Below, piece after piece: positions 31,112 to 43,200 of a DNA stretch of 64,000 bases (position 1 is the first letter of the stretch; each line of letters begins with the position of its first letter). Made by a program: the position numbers and the translations under genes. Source of the stretch: Allodiplogaster sudhausi. Its lineage: Eukaryota > Nematoda > Chromadorea > Rhabditida > Diplogasteridae. The stretch lies in assembly GCA_945643635.1 (NCBI GenBank), contig CALZFC010000009.1:2899501-2963500 (forward strand), in the 5' to 3' direction. Under the pieces are notes generated by a model. It was given only the letters and a program-made list of their open reading frames with translations. It made no database searches and was not told the DNA's origin.

Positions 31112-31213
31112 GAAGAGGAGGAGGACGAGGGAGTGGTTATGAGACTGAAGAGGAGGAGGACGAGGGAGTGGTTATGAGACTGAAGAGGAGGAGGACGAGG
31201 GAAGTGGTTATGA
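31112..31213. repeat. 35-bp tandem repeat, about 2.8 copies
   Basis: The unit AGAGGAGGAGGACGAGGGAG followed by TGGTTATGAGACTGA is repeated almost perfectly. The third copy has one extra A and degenerates into GA repeats. Confidence 0.9.
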
Positions 31214-31809
31214 GAGAGAGATATAGAGAGAGTGAGAGAACGGAAGGAGACATCGTAGACGAAGACGGCTGTCTAAATAATCAAAGTGTCCGTGCCATGT
31301 CAACATGATAGAAACTGACATCATGTTTAGCACAAACGATGTGAACATGACGATCAAGAGTTCGCCTCCGTTTTGGAAATGTTGTAGTCTCTGAACTGGA
31401 CATTTGTTCAGCACGATTGATAAAGATCTCTGTTCGCCCTTTGTTCTGCTTTATTAAACAATAAATTATGACGACAGTACAATTTTTCAATATACAACAA
31501 CGTAAATGCTGAAAAGATGTTCAAGAACTTACAACTGCTGCTCAACTTATCCAACGGAAATGAGCAGAGTCTACTAATTGTCAGTTGCCATTCACTTGTA
31601 CGCATGCAGCCGCAGATCCCGCTAACCACCAATTTAACTGTTGATGCACAAGAGATAAATAACATGTTTTTAGTAACTTGCACAGATGACAACAGAAAGC
31701 GGACAAACTCAGAGACTTGTTTGTGAAATGTCTCATGACTGTCTCAAACGCCTCCAATGAACAAGAGCATCTTCTCTTTCTTTCTAACTCGCCTCATTTT
31801 TCTTCAATC

Positions 31810-32160
31810 CAACTCCCTCTCTCTCTCTCTATCTATCTCTCTCCCTTTCTTTCTTTCTCTCTCTCTCTCTCTCTCTCGCTCTCTTGCCGTTCAATTCCTT
31901 CGCATTCCACGTACGATGAATAACACTTGAGTGTGAAAAGTGCATTTTCGTGAACTGAACGCCGCAAGTTGTTGCTGCTGGAGGAATATTGGAGCCATCG
32001 TTCAAATTGAGTGCGAGGCGTTGCTGCGTGACACAACAGCCTGCTCCTGATTTCTCGCGGACTCTCTCCCCCTCCTTCCTCTTCTCTCTCTCTCTCTTTC
32101 TCTCTCTCTCTATGTTTCTCCTTCTCTCTCCACCACTCTCTCACACTCCTCCTCATCCCC
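31810..32160. repeat. CT-rich microsatellite cluster
   Basis: CT runs at about 31812-31878 and 32082-32115, with intervening CT-biased sequence. Confidence 0.85.
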
Positions 32161-33721
32161 TTCTCGGTGTCCTCCTTGTCCTTCTTCCTTTGCTCCCGTG
32201 TCCTCATGAGCACAAGAGTCTGTCCTTGCGCAAGCAGCCGGGCAGCAGGTGGATATGGTCTTGGCGCTAAAAGAAGCGAGGGAGAGGAGGGCAGCACGGG
32301 CTGTGACCCCAAGCAGCCTAAGCCTGGGCTATCCTCATTGCGCAACTCCAACAGCCATTGTCGACCTGTGCTAAGAAGTATATGGAATGATGACGAAAGT
32401 GTCACATCCGTAGACTACTGTAGAACGTGGCAATTCCTTTATTCTTCGCCGAAGGGAAACAAAGAGTGACGTGACGCATTGAAAAGAGATCTTCTCAACC
32501 AGATTTCGGATATGAGATTGATCAGGAAGAAGTACAAAGCGATTACAGAGCAGAGGCCAGTGTTGTAATCAGTCAACGGCCACACTAATCATTCTGGTGC
32601 AACAGCGTGACTCTCTACGCAACATCTCTTGAACTGCCTCTGCTTCTTTCTTTTTCCCTCGTTGATGCCTTTGATCTCCCACGGTCTATTTCTCTCCCTC
32701 TTTCTCTCACTCTCTCACGTAACCTTCTCCTTCCTCGCAGTCCATCCTCCTTGCATTTCCTCGCCTTTCGTACTCCAGCTGCTGGGTAAGCTGTTTGGCC
32801 TTTCTCCCGCAAAAACGAAGATTCACGGGACTCGATGAGCTAAATGCCAAATTGTTGCGCCAGAAAATGTGATAAGGCCTATCGATGTAGTGATCGTTCC
32901 ATTACTACAATCTCACGCAGCCGCCTCCGAACAAAGAACACCTCGCCACTTTATCACGCGTCGTTTACATCAGCCTGATCACAGTTAACTTTAGCCGCCA
33001 TGAATAACAAAGGTTTTCCTTGGGCGACCCGCTAACCGTGCAGTCTTCGATTCTGCAAGATGATGGCAAAATGATAAGAAATGGAAGGCAGATAGGCGAG
33101 AAGACGAAAGAAAGAGGTAGAGAACACAGGATTAAAAGGGTTAGAGAAGCAGAGCGATGGAGAAAGACTGTTTGTGTTTGCTGCTGGTTAGCTGCCCTCA
33201 AGATTCCTTCCTATCCGATTCTTATCTCGTGTATACAGAAGATCGTGACACTCTTTGGCGGCTTGCTCTACATTCCCTGCTCACATCATCAAAGACTTTG
33301 GAGAAGATGAAGCTATGACTTCATATCTTGAATGATAACACCCTTCCTTTTTCCGGTACGTTCTCGCTGTCCACTTGCCTTCTCTTACCATTTCTTAGAT
33401 GATGCCGTCATCGTCTTTCTCTCTCCCTCTTCCTCTCTTTATCTCTCTCTCACTTTCTCTCTCTCTCTTTCTCTCTCTCTCTCTGCTCCTCTGAGATGTA
33501 GTACCGCACTCTCTTTCCTCTTCTATCTGTGCCTCCTCCTTATGGCATGGAAGAAGCACCGCCCCCTCGGCAGCCCACTCCGCGCGTCGCCTCAAACGGA
33601 GTCTTACCAACCCACCCTTTGGCCTGTCATTCTTTCTCGGTAGTCACGTATGATAGTGGTTGTGTGTTAGATGAGTAGAAGATGTCCAAGAATAGCCAGT
33701 TGGTTTCAGGAGACTTCCACC

Positions 33722-35897
33722 ATGCGTGCATACGTGGCCGTCTTGCTTCAAGTTGCCTTTGTCTCGTGTCGCTCGGCCAATCTGCCGCTAAAAGACATGG
33801 CGAGTTTCTCTCTGCCTTCTCTTTTGCCGCAGTCGCAGAGCTGCCAATCATTGATAAGGGATGATTGACAGTGAACACTGTTGCAGACTGAAGCTGCCCC
33901 TCACCTCCAGGACGCCCTCGACGCGTCGGCCCTCCTCCAGCAGTGTCAGTCTGGCGCTCTGAGACAGTAGCCAGAGTGCCTGTCACTCTCGCGAGCTGCA
34001 CGCTCTCGAATGGCTCTCCTTTTCAGTGCCGCAGCCACTGACGCAGAAGCCTCTGCTTCGTTTCGCCAATCACATCCTCACTGACAAGACTCTCAAGGCT
34101 GGTCAGCCTGCCGACTTCTATTGCGATGCCACCTCCATTCCCGGAGCTGACATCACATGGTAAATGAATTATGATAGGCTGGATGAGGGGTGGGCGAGAA
34201 ATAACTTACAATATTTTTAGGTATTTGAATGGCCGAAAGGAACAAGAGGACAAGTACATCTCGACACCAGAGAAGCTCTTGAACCAGGGCAAGAAGATGA
34301 TCGCGAACTCGCTGACCATCTCGCATCTCCGCTTCCCTTGCGTGGATGCCCGCCACAACGGCGTCCTTCGCTGCGTCGTTCGCTCCGGCAACCTCACCAT
34401 CCAGCAGGAGGCCACCGTCAAAGTTGGTTAGTGCAAGCCACTAACGATGAACAGCCTAGTTGTCAAAGTGTTGTAGGAATCGCAAATGGTCAAACATGCA
34501 TTGAAACAGTTGCGAGTTTCTTATCTTATGCTTTAGCGTTTTCACTTCATGTGATCAGCGTAACGGTCGTCGTAAATAGTGCAAGCCCTTTTTTGGCTTG
34601 TGACGGAAGCTGTTAGAAAAAAAAGTTGTAGATAAAGAAAGACTTCTCGAGATTGAAGTTGGGGAGAAAAAAAGGGAAATTAAAGCGGGAACACACACAG
34701 AGCTACGAAGACCACAGAGTCTAGGCGCACGGGTTTTATAGTCTTAGAAATAAATAGATCATTTAATTGAATTGAAATTAAATGATAATAAAAGCTGAAT
34801 AGAGACAAGGGAAATTGAACAAGCTCGTTAGTCTAAAATAGGATAAGGGTACGGTGGGTTCGGGTGTCTGCAATTGCTTTTTTATCGCATCCTTTCGGGG
34901 CATTTATTTTTCCCTATTAATTCTTTTCACTATTTCAATCGCCTATTTCGCCACGACTCTCTCTTCGGTGTGGGGAAATAAAGTGTAAATATAATCGCAT
35001 GAAGAAAGGAAAGAGATAAAAGAGTTAAAAAGGAAGAATGAATATCTTTCAGTGGGCTACTCCAAGCCGTGCATGCGCAAGTCCCGTCTGCTTGCCGCTT
35101 CGCCACCCTCCATCCGGTACTGGGTGGATGCCCGCTTCGAGAATATTGGCAATGCCGTGGTCCTACCCTGCCGCGCCACCCGGGGAGCCTCCTTCGCCTG
35201 GTTCAACGAGGACCGCACCCCTCTCAACGACCACCCGGACTACAAGGTCAGCTGGGCAGCAGCTGTCATCGAGGGATTAGCACTGGGGGGGGGGGCTTAG
35301 CTAATCACGCCATCTGAGAAGTCCTCTCGTATCACAATCAGCATCAGCTCCTTTTGGGAAGCGCGTGACTCGCTCTGTTTTCTTCGCTTTTCAATGTCTC
35401 TCTGTCTCTCTGTTCTCTTCTCACTCTCTTTCTCTGCCTCTATTTCTCTTTGTTCCATCCTATTATTGAAGAAATATTGCTATACGGAACTACATATTCG
35501 CTATCACTAAGCCGATGTATGTACTTTTCAATTAGCTCCACACTTCCTGAATGGACACAAAACACATTCTAGAATTGGTGGGTGGTGACCAATAGAGATC
35601 GCTTACTGATCCTCTCCCTTCCAGGTGCTGTACAGTGGTGATCTTCTGATCTACTCGTTGTCATGGGAGCACATGGGCACCTACAAGTGCATCGCGAGTA
35701 ATGAATGGGGCCAAGACCGCCAGGAGGTCTTCATCTACCCCACGACGAGTGAGCTGACGGAGGAGGAGCGAGTACTGCTCGAGGAGGACAAGACCGGAAA
35801 GGTCAGAGCAGTCTCATGTCTTTCCCGTTTCGGGAATATGCGCTCCTTTCACATGCTGACTAATTGAATGTTGCAGTTGGAAGAAGAGCAGAAGTGA
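33722..35897 (+). CDS. ZIG-like secreted protein with two Ig domains (gene span)
   Basis: The chosen ATG (33722) opens a hydrophobic leader, MRAYVAVLLQVAFVSC, fitting a signal peptide. Later exons are 33887-33944, 34027-34159, 34221-34426, 35053-35246, 35625-35801 and 35877-35897; the donor of exon 1 is not fixed. Ig1 has ADFYCDATSIPGADITWYLN and LRCVVRSG. Ig2 has VVLPCRATRGASFAWFNEDR and MGTYKCIASNEWGQD. Each domain thus keeps its Cys pair and core Trp. The protein ends in a short acidic tail and has no transmembrane segment. Two Ig domains in a small secreted protein, with the LIYS...MGTYKCIA pattern, match nematode ZIG proteins and the related insect ImpL2. C. elegans ZIG proteins maintain axon position. 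Which zig orthologue this is cannot be decided here. It is convergent with troponin T. Confidence 0.85.
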
Positions 35898-36436
35898 CCA
35901 CGCCGGCCACAGATAGCCAGTCACGAGCTTGAGTGCTATTTCTTACCTTCTCTCTCTCTCTCTTTGTTTTCCTTTCCGTAGCAGCATAGAAGATACGCTC
36001 GGTGACGCTTCTCCTGCCTTGAACCGATGAATTCAATCGCCCTTTCCACCCTCACGTCCATTCAGCTTCCCCCCTTTCCCTATCACCTTTCCACTGCATT
36101 CTATCTCTTTCGCCTGTATCTGTATCTTTTCGTGTCTTACTCTACGCTTGACCTCTTTGCTTTCTCTTTCTGTCCTCAGCCAATTGCATAATAGAATTTT
36201 TTATCTGCTTACATTATCTAATCAGCTTGTATCCTACAGTGCACTGCTATTTAGCCTACCTACCTGATTACTTATTGCTTATCATTTGTTATATGATTGC
36301 ACTTACTCCCAGAGTGCGGAGTACCTTTTGATGCAATCTAGCCCTGTTAATCCTGAACATTCAGATCTCTCCATCGTTTCATCAAATTCTTATTCTTAAT
36401 TCATGGTTTTTCTCTTAAGTTCAAATATATGTACAA

Positions 36437-36442
36437 AATAAA
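36437..36442 (+). promoter_or_regulatory. Possible polyadenylation signal AATAAA for the ZIG-like gene
   Basis: An AATAAA hexamer lies 540 bp after the ZIG-like stop codon in the intergenic space before the convergent troponin T gene. Confidence 0.4.
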
Positions 36443-37242
36443 GCTATTTGTTTGTTTGAGTAAGTAAAATATCCGCAAGACAACCAGAGAGTCAGGGCGA
36501 GAAATTGCCCCTTATGCATCTCAGACTCCCTAATTTGATTCTCGAGTTTCTTGAGCAATACATCACGACAGCCAGCTTAAATTAAAGGGTAGCCTCTGCA
36601 TTTCTCACTGACTGTTTTTCTCAGAGATGAGAAGAAAGAGAAACTTTTCCCAGCTGTGTGCTTTTTAGTTGGCTATCTTTACATTTTTTTCTTCGAATAA
36701 GCATAAAAAGGCTATACCTCTCAAATAAATGACCCCGTGGCGCAATCTGAAAAGAGACGGAAAGAATATGCTCTAGATTACTACGAAATGTAGCCGAAAT
36801 AAACTGTCGCTCTGCATTTTTATCAGTTTACGCAATAAATCTTGCAACACGGAGCCGTAGGTTTTTCTTCTGAATCGTCAGCTAACCACGACTCTCACAT
36901 GCAAATAGAATGGCATCAAGTTGCTTTCGTTGTTTATCCCCACGTAGAGCAGACAAGAAACAGCCTTGAAAAACAGAGTTGATCCCATGAAACTACTGGA
37001 GTTGTACATTATCCTGTCAACTTGAACTGGTAACGGTTTCAAATGGCCCCCTGCTGTGGCGTATCATGGAGTGTACAAAGAAAGGAGGCAAAGTCACATA
37101 GTTCATTCAGATCATTACAAAATTCGTTCGATGTCGATTCGCTGTTGAGGGAGTCCACGTGATGCTGAACATGGAAGACAGACAAATCAACATAATCTTT
37201 GAAGATCGCATAAATTTCTAACCTAATTATATTCGAGTCACT

Positions 37243-40200
37243 TTAATTGAAGAGGCGTTTCTTGGGTATGTTGGTCACTTTCGGCTCCACTTCTTTCGGT
37301 GCGTTCACCTGGAACCGAAATACAACATCTCCTTTCCAAACTATGAAGAAATGCTAGGCGACTCAAATCATGAATAGAAGAAACCGGTGTAGTCCACATA
37401 CCACTCGAAGGAAGCGGTCAACCGGATTCTCTCCGGTGCGGATGAGCTCGAGATCCTCGATTGGCTTGGCTCCCCATTCGGGTGGCGGGCGCGCTCCTCC
37501 ATGACGAATTTCAACCTTGTCTTCTTCTTTCTGAGAACAAGAGAAGAAGTTTAAACGATGTCGCTCAGAATTGTTTCGCATTCAATTCAGTGCTATTGTC
37601 TCTATTATTGCCGATTCTATTCGAAGAAGGCAGCAGCCGGAAATGCGTTCATGGCTTTATTGAGCCTTGATTGTCAAAGCGAGACATCGTTTTCTTCTGC
37701 AATACATGCATGCATATGTCTGCCTGAACGCGTCTTTTTTTGGCCATGATTCCGCTTTTCAAACACAAAGAAGATATAAAGAAGCCTCCGGAAGAGTGTA
37801 GGCGATCAAGTAATTTAGGTAATCCGCAGAGCACGCTTTCGTGACGAAACAACAGATTATCTCCGATCTTATAGTTTACATTCTCCAACAAGGCATATAA
37901 ACTACGAGAGATAATCTTCAACTCAAGCAATGCTCAGAGAGGCGAGGGAATCCTTGTGGATGCTTGCTATAATAACAAGCAAGCATGCATGAATTATCGT
38001 GGACATGACATCACTGAACGGACACGGACATTGAGTACATTCAGTTTTATTCAAGTGTGCGACACGAGCAAAATAAGTTGAAATTGTGATTTAAAAAAAA
38101 AACGAGAAAGGAGTGAGGAAGTAGAGTGGACGGAGGAAGAACCGTCGTCCCCATACTTGGAAGCTCACTCTTCGTATTCCTGAGAAAGAATTCGGATGCC
38201 CCAGTCTGCCACTTCTCGTTATCACCCACATTACTTCTCTCTTTTTCTCTATGTCTGTCTCTTTCTCCCTCTCTCTCTCCCTCTCTTCTAAGCCAGGATA
38301 CTGTGCCGGCGCAAGTCGCATCTTTTTTTCAACATTTGAGGCCCTTGAAACACGCATGTTTGCCAAGTTCTCCTTCTCACAATCAGTGTCTTTCTCTCTA
38401 TGTCTCTCTATCTTTCTTAAGATTTCTGAAGATGTTGGCAACGGTAAATATCGAGTTGCTTCTTCTCTCACCTCGTTTTCAGCAGCCTCTGCAGCAGCCT
38501 CCTGTAATAAAGATGCATAACGACGGAAAAGATGAACATGAGACAAAAACAGGAAAAGAACATGAACTGGACAAAGACAGACTTCTTCGGCCCTCGTCTT
38601 GAGGATGATCTTCTCGAGGATGACGGGGGGAGGAGGGACGCCGGGGAAGCACGGGAAGGCGTGCTTCTGCAAAAGGACAGAGGACATGGACAGGACAGAT
38701 GGACATGGACACAGAGAAGAGAAGGACGAGACATGAAAAGCGGAATCATGGAGACACACGAACATTCTCAAACATTTTGCGGCGTTCACCGAAGTTGCGC
38801 CGATCGATCTGGCGATCGTACTTGGACGCGACTTGGACCTTCGGCTACAAATGAAGAAGAATAAAGAGAGGAAGAAGAAGAACCTGTAGGAACAGGGATT
38901 TGCGGTCAGTGAAGGTGCGGCTGTCTGTCTGCCTGTCGAACTTGTGTGCAACATGCACTTTCGGCTGGAAGAGAGGGGAGGAGAGAGAAGAGAGAGAGGA
39001 GAAGCTATGTATATGAGTAGAAAACAAAAACGAATGATGGTGAGTGGGAAGAGACATGCGGGTGAGGGTAGCACAAACCGGGTGGCGCGAGTTGGCGTCT
39101 TCGGTGGGGTCCAGACCCTTCCTCAGCGCGTTGTTTCGTGCCACTTGGCGCTGTCTCTCGTTCAGCTCACGCAGCTTAAAATGTCTTTTAAACCTTTTTT
39201 ATTAATACTACTTCAATCGAAGTTTCTGAATCTTTAAAGATGCGCATGGAAATGCTAATGATTGAAGCCGACTGACATCGTACTCCTGGCGCTCGTGGCG
39301 CTTCTCCAGGTCGTACTTGTCCGCCTCGAGCTTGCAGACGCGCTGGTGAAGCTGCTTGATCTTGTCTTTGAGGTCGGCGGGCGCGTTCGCCTCCATCGTC
39401 CGCATGATGGTCGACAGGAAGGCCTGCATCATTTCATTTCGTTCTCCCTTCTCTCATTTTCAGTCCCAAAGGTTAAGGTAAACCTTCTTCGCGTCCTCCT
39501 GTTGATCCTTGGTCATGCCCATCTCCTGCTTCGCCTGTACAATGTTGCCGAACTTGTCTTCCTTCTCCTGCAAAAGATTCTTATATCTAAGCGGATCTCA
39601 TCCCAATTCATCAAAACGCTCTCAAACTCCACTGACCTTCTTCTCAGGAATGACGAAGTTCCGTCCGCCTGATCCCATGAGTCCTCCCATGAGAGCGGCT
39701 CGCTTGTTCTTCTCATCCTCCTTTCGCTTCTTCTCCAATTCTTGGCGCATTCGACGCTCCTCCTGAAAGAGGTCTCATTCGTTGGAATCTCAGGGCATTT
39801 AGGGCTGCTTGATGCAATCGTGCATTTAATGAATGAGAAACAATCTGGCTGGCCTCCTCGATCTTGCGCCTCTCCTCTTCGGCCAGCCGCTTCTCGGCCA
39901 TTGCCTTTTCCTCCTCCTCTCTCTCCGACTTTCTCTTCTCCTGCTTCTCCTTCAGGAGTCTCAGCTCCTCTTCTTCCTTCTCTCGCTCGCTTCTCCTCTT
40001 CTCCTCATAGTCGTTCAGCTTGGCCTGCGAGTCATCCTCGTGGCGTCTCTTGGCGGCCTTTTCCGCTTCGTTCAGCCCATCGCCGGCCTTCTCCTCGGAT
40101 CTAGATTTAAAAAAATTAGTTTATAGTGCAATTAGATATGATGAATTTGGATTAATTTAATTTACTTCCTTTTCCGTAAGCACCTATGTATGTAGTTGAA

Positions 40201-43200
40201 CTATGAAGCTGCCTCTTCTCCTTCATTATGCTTGTTTTATGAATCTCTTTCGCTGAATTTCTGGACATACGAATTATGTGGTGCGCATGTCAATATGTGG
40301 AGTGGTGATTAAGGAAGAAGAGAGGTGCCGAAGGGACGGAAGAGTTACTGGATGGCTTCAGACTGCTGCTTGGGAGATGAGATAGGATTACAGAGAAAGA
40401 GAGCGGGCGAAAGTGTATGTGAGAGAAAGCGAGCAAGAATGCAGGGAATGAGTGCGGCGATGGCTCCGCGGAGAGGAGGGCTGCAGGAGAAGGAGGCACA
40501 CTCATTCTCACCGTTTTTTGCGCCTGGAACACACAGGAGCACCGGTTTTGGATTCGTCGATCGAACGGCGAATCTTCTCTCTCTCTCTCTTTTTCGCTCT
40601 CTCTCTCTCTGTCTTTCTTTCTCTCTCTTTCTCTCTCTCTCTCTGTAACACACTTTCAGATTTCTATCACTCTTTCTATTTTCGATCGCAATCACTTCTA
40701 ATTTTCCTTTTCCTCCCCCAATCGGTTTTTTGTCTATAGTGCTCAACATGTGTTCTGTTCATCCCTTCAGCAGGTTCGGTAAAGCAGTGTCTTTGTGCGA
40801 TTTGCCCAACTTCTTCTCGATTTTGTCTTTTGAGAAACATATTGATAAAATGAATGAACGAACTCCGCGACTTCCTCGGCTTCGGCTTCCACCTCCTCCT
40901 CTTCGTACTCGGAACTGAAAAAGAGAGAGAGAGACATGAGGTTGCCGTTTGTGCTCTGAGCAGTAAAGGGAATTCTCTGAGCGGCAGCTAACCGCTCGGT
41001 TCGCCGCCACTTCGGAACCCATGGGCGCTTTTTGCGGCGGGCCGAGATGCCGGGCGCTTTGTGTTTCTGTTGCTCGACGCGCTCTCTCGCCTTTCTCAAG
41101 CCCATAAAATAGTGAAGCGGCGCGTTCTGCACATAGCGCGTCGTGGTGCGATAGGCACGCCTCAGCTGCGGCCGCTCCGCCACCGGCTCCGGAGGGGGCG
41201 ACCGCAGGGAAGGTGAGCGGCGACGGATAAAGTACGTGCCGGGGGAGCGCGAGCGGCGGTCTCGCTGGCATGGATTGGCCATCATTCGCATCGACCAGGT
41301 CAACGGCGACCATTCACGAGCACGCAGTGCGCGCGGGATCGGAATGTTCAGAGAACGCATGTATCGCTCGATGAGGATGCGGTCGACTTCGGACAAGGAA
41401 GGAGACGGTGAGAGGGGCACCTTGCCAAGCGGGTAGTACTGTTCGTAGATCGAAGGGATGTTGTCAGACGAGGCTGTTAGCTGGATTACGGTATTGCTGC
41501 TGTGCACACTTGAAGAAGACGCGATTCGAATGGGTCGCTGACCCACCCGGCATCCGCTAGACGTCGCGGGGCGAACTAGGGAGCTGTTAGAGTTTTTTGA
41601 CGGCTTCCCACCGCCCGAGCCACTCGCAACGCTGCTCACGCTTCTGTTCCGCGTCCGCTGCCGAGGTGGGCCAGTCTTCTCATCCGGCTTCTTCTTCCCC
41701 TCGCCCTTCTGCGAGCTTGCAGGGGTCCCAGACTCAGCCGCACCAGTGTTGCCTTCCACATTCTTCTTGATCTTGAAAGCGTTCTGCCGTTTAAGACGTG
41801 GAGATTCTGTGCACAATGTAATTGCCTCAACAGCTGTGGCTTCCTCGCTCTCCTTTCCAGTTAGTTTGGAGAGTAGTGATGAAGCTTCCGTGACGCTCGG
41901 TTCTTTCCTCCGGCTGGGCTTCTTCTCAATCGCGGATTTCTTTTGCTTCTGTTTGGTTTTGTCGCAGGCGACCTTTATTCCCATTCCGCAGTTGAGGAAG
42001 GGAACTTTACGTAGATTCTTGCGCGCCTCCTTGAAATCCTCCTTCGGCGCTTCGACGGTTGCAACTTCGAGGAAGTGCGACGGAATCTCAATGCGGCGGA
42101 CATTTCGTGCTGCCTTTTCCATGGCTGATTGGTCTACCGTTTTCGATCGGTCCAACTTGCCGATCTTCCTCCTGTGGATCTGCGTTGTGCGAGTGCGACG
42201 CGGCTGAGCCTGGACGGCAGCGCCCGCCTTGCTGACGTCCAGATCGAGACGGGAGATGGCAGTCGGCCGCGCACAAGCAAGAACAACCTTGGCCTTCTCA
42301 TCGTTTGGCGCCCTCTCCGTTAGTCGCAGATTCATTCGCACGTTCTTCTCGGTCGGAACAGGAATCGGCTGAGGAGCAGCTACTTTCTTGTGAGGAATGG
42401 CAGTCGACTTGATCGTCTCTCGTGCTTGGAAGAAGCTGCAGTGCTGGACGGAAATCTCTGCTGAGCTGCGGCTGACTCTCTCAGTGGTCGGCTGAAGCTG
42501 AGCGAGGATTGTTTTGGAAGCTTCAACCGTGACAGGAGAGCGCCGTGCCCGTCTCTCGCGTACCGCTTCGAGCGCCACGTCTACATTAATGGTCTTGGCT
42601 CGTCGCAGCTGCGGCCGCGCCGTCTCACGCTTCGGGTCAGGCATCTCAGCTTCGTGTGCCTTGGACGGTCGTCTCAGCACCACCTTGATTCCTGCGCTGG
42701 AGACAACCACTTCTTCCGCGGCCTTTTCCTTCTTCAACTTCTCCGGATCCGTCTTCTTCAGCTGAACTTTCTGTGGTTCTGCCTCTTGCGGTGGGGGGTT
42801 TTTTACTCGTGGAGCTGCTTTGAAGATTATCTTCGTTGGTTCCTGCTGTACTGGTTCCGGCCGTGCAGGCGGTGGGGGAGCTGGAGGTGGAGCTTGTATT
42901 TCCACCTTTTTTGGCGTGGGAGCTTGCGAAGCTGATCGCTTGGTCCTATTCTTGCTGGCATTTACGACGCTCTGCTCCTTTGGCGGACTTGCCTCTTTCG
43001 AATTCGCGGCATTAGCAGTCGCCTCCTTTACAGGTGGCGGCTTTTTAGCAGGCTCATTTTTTGCTGAAGCCGGTTCCTTGACGCTAACTTTTTCCGGTAG
43101 TTTCCCCTTATCGGGTGGATTCTTCACCTGTTCCTTTACTTCCTGTTCCTTCGGCGGCGATGGCTCCTTCCGTGGAACTGCTTTTGTTTTGAAAGATACC

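Larger units (their letters stand above)
23100..33700. other. Long region without a confident gene
   Basis: Apart from the candidate signal-peptide exon near 26.3 kb, no exon chain is convincing. Content includes a C homopolymer at 23982-23993, GA-rich tracts near 25410-25440 and 25560-25610, a CT tract at about 26820-26880, C and G homopolymers near 27631 and 25736, the GC-rich element at 28.3-28.75 kb, a 35-bp tandem array near 31.1 kb and CT tracts at 31810-31880 and 32080-32115. Long ORFs here are encoded by the simple repeats and show Arg/Glu or Ser/Leu runs in all frames. Part of the region is probably the 5' intron or promoter of the receptor. Confidence 0.5.

Noticed and set aside
31112..31213. 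Short tandem array considered as a CRISPR
   Set aside because: The copies are directly abutting with no unique spacers, and the genome is eukaryotic.
31833..32405. A 190-codon minus-strand ORF rich in Arg/Glu
   Set aside because: It is encoded by GA repeats; the opposite strand gives equally long Ser/Leu ORFs. No splice context or homology.
38091..39074. A 327-codon minus-strand ORF
   Set aside because: It crosses introns and exons of troponin T in one of its shadow frames and is built from CT-repeat-encoded Ser/Leu runs. Only the parts in troponin T frame are real.
37243..40914. Identification as troponin I or caldesmon-like protein
   Set aside because: The order [23 protein letters not shown], then [12 protein letters not shown] is diagnostic for troponin T. 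The troponin I inhibitory motif is absent.
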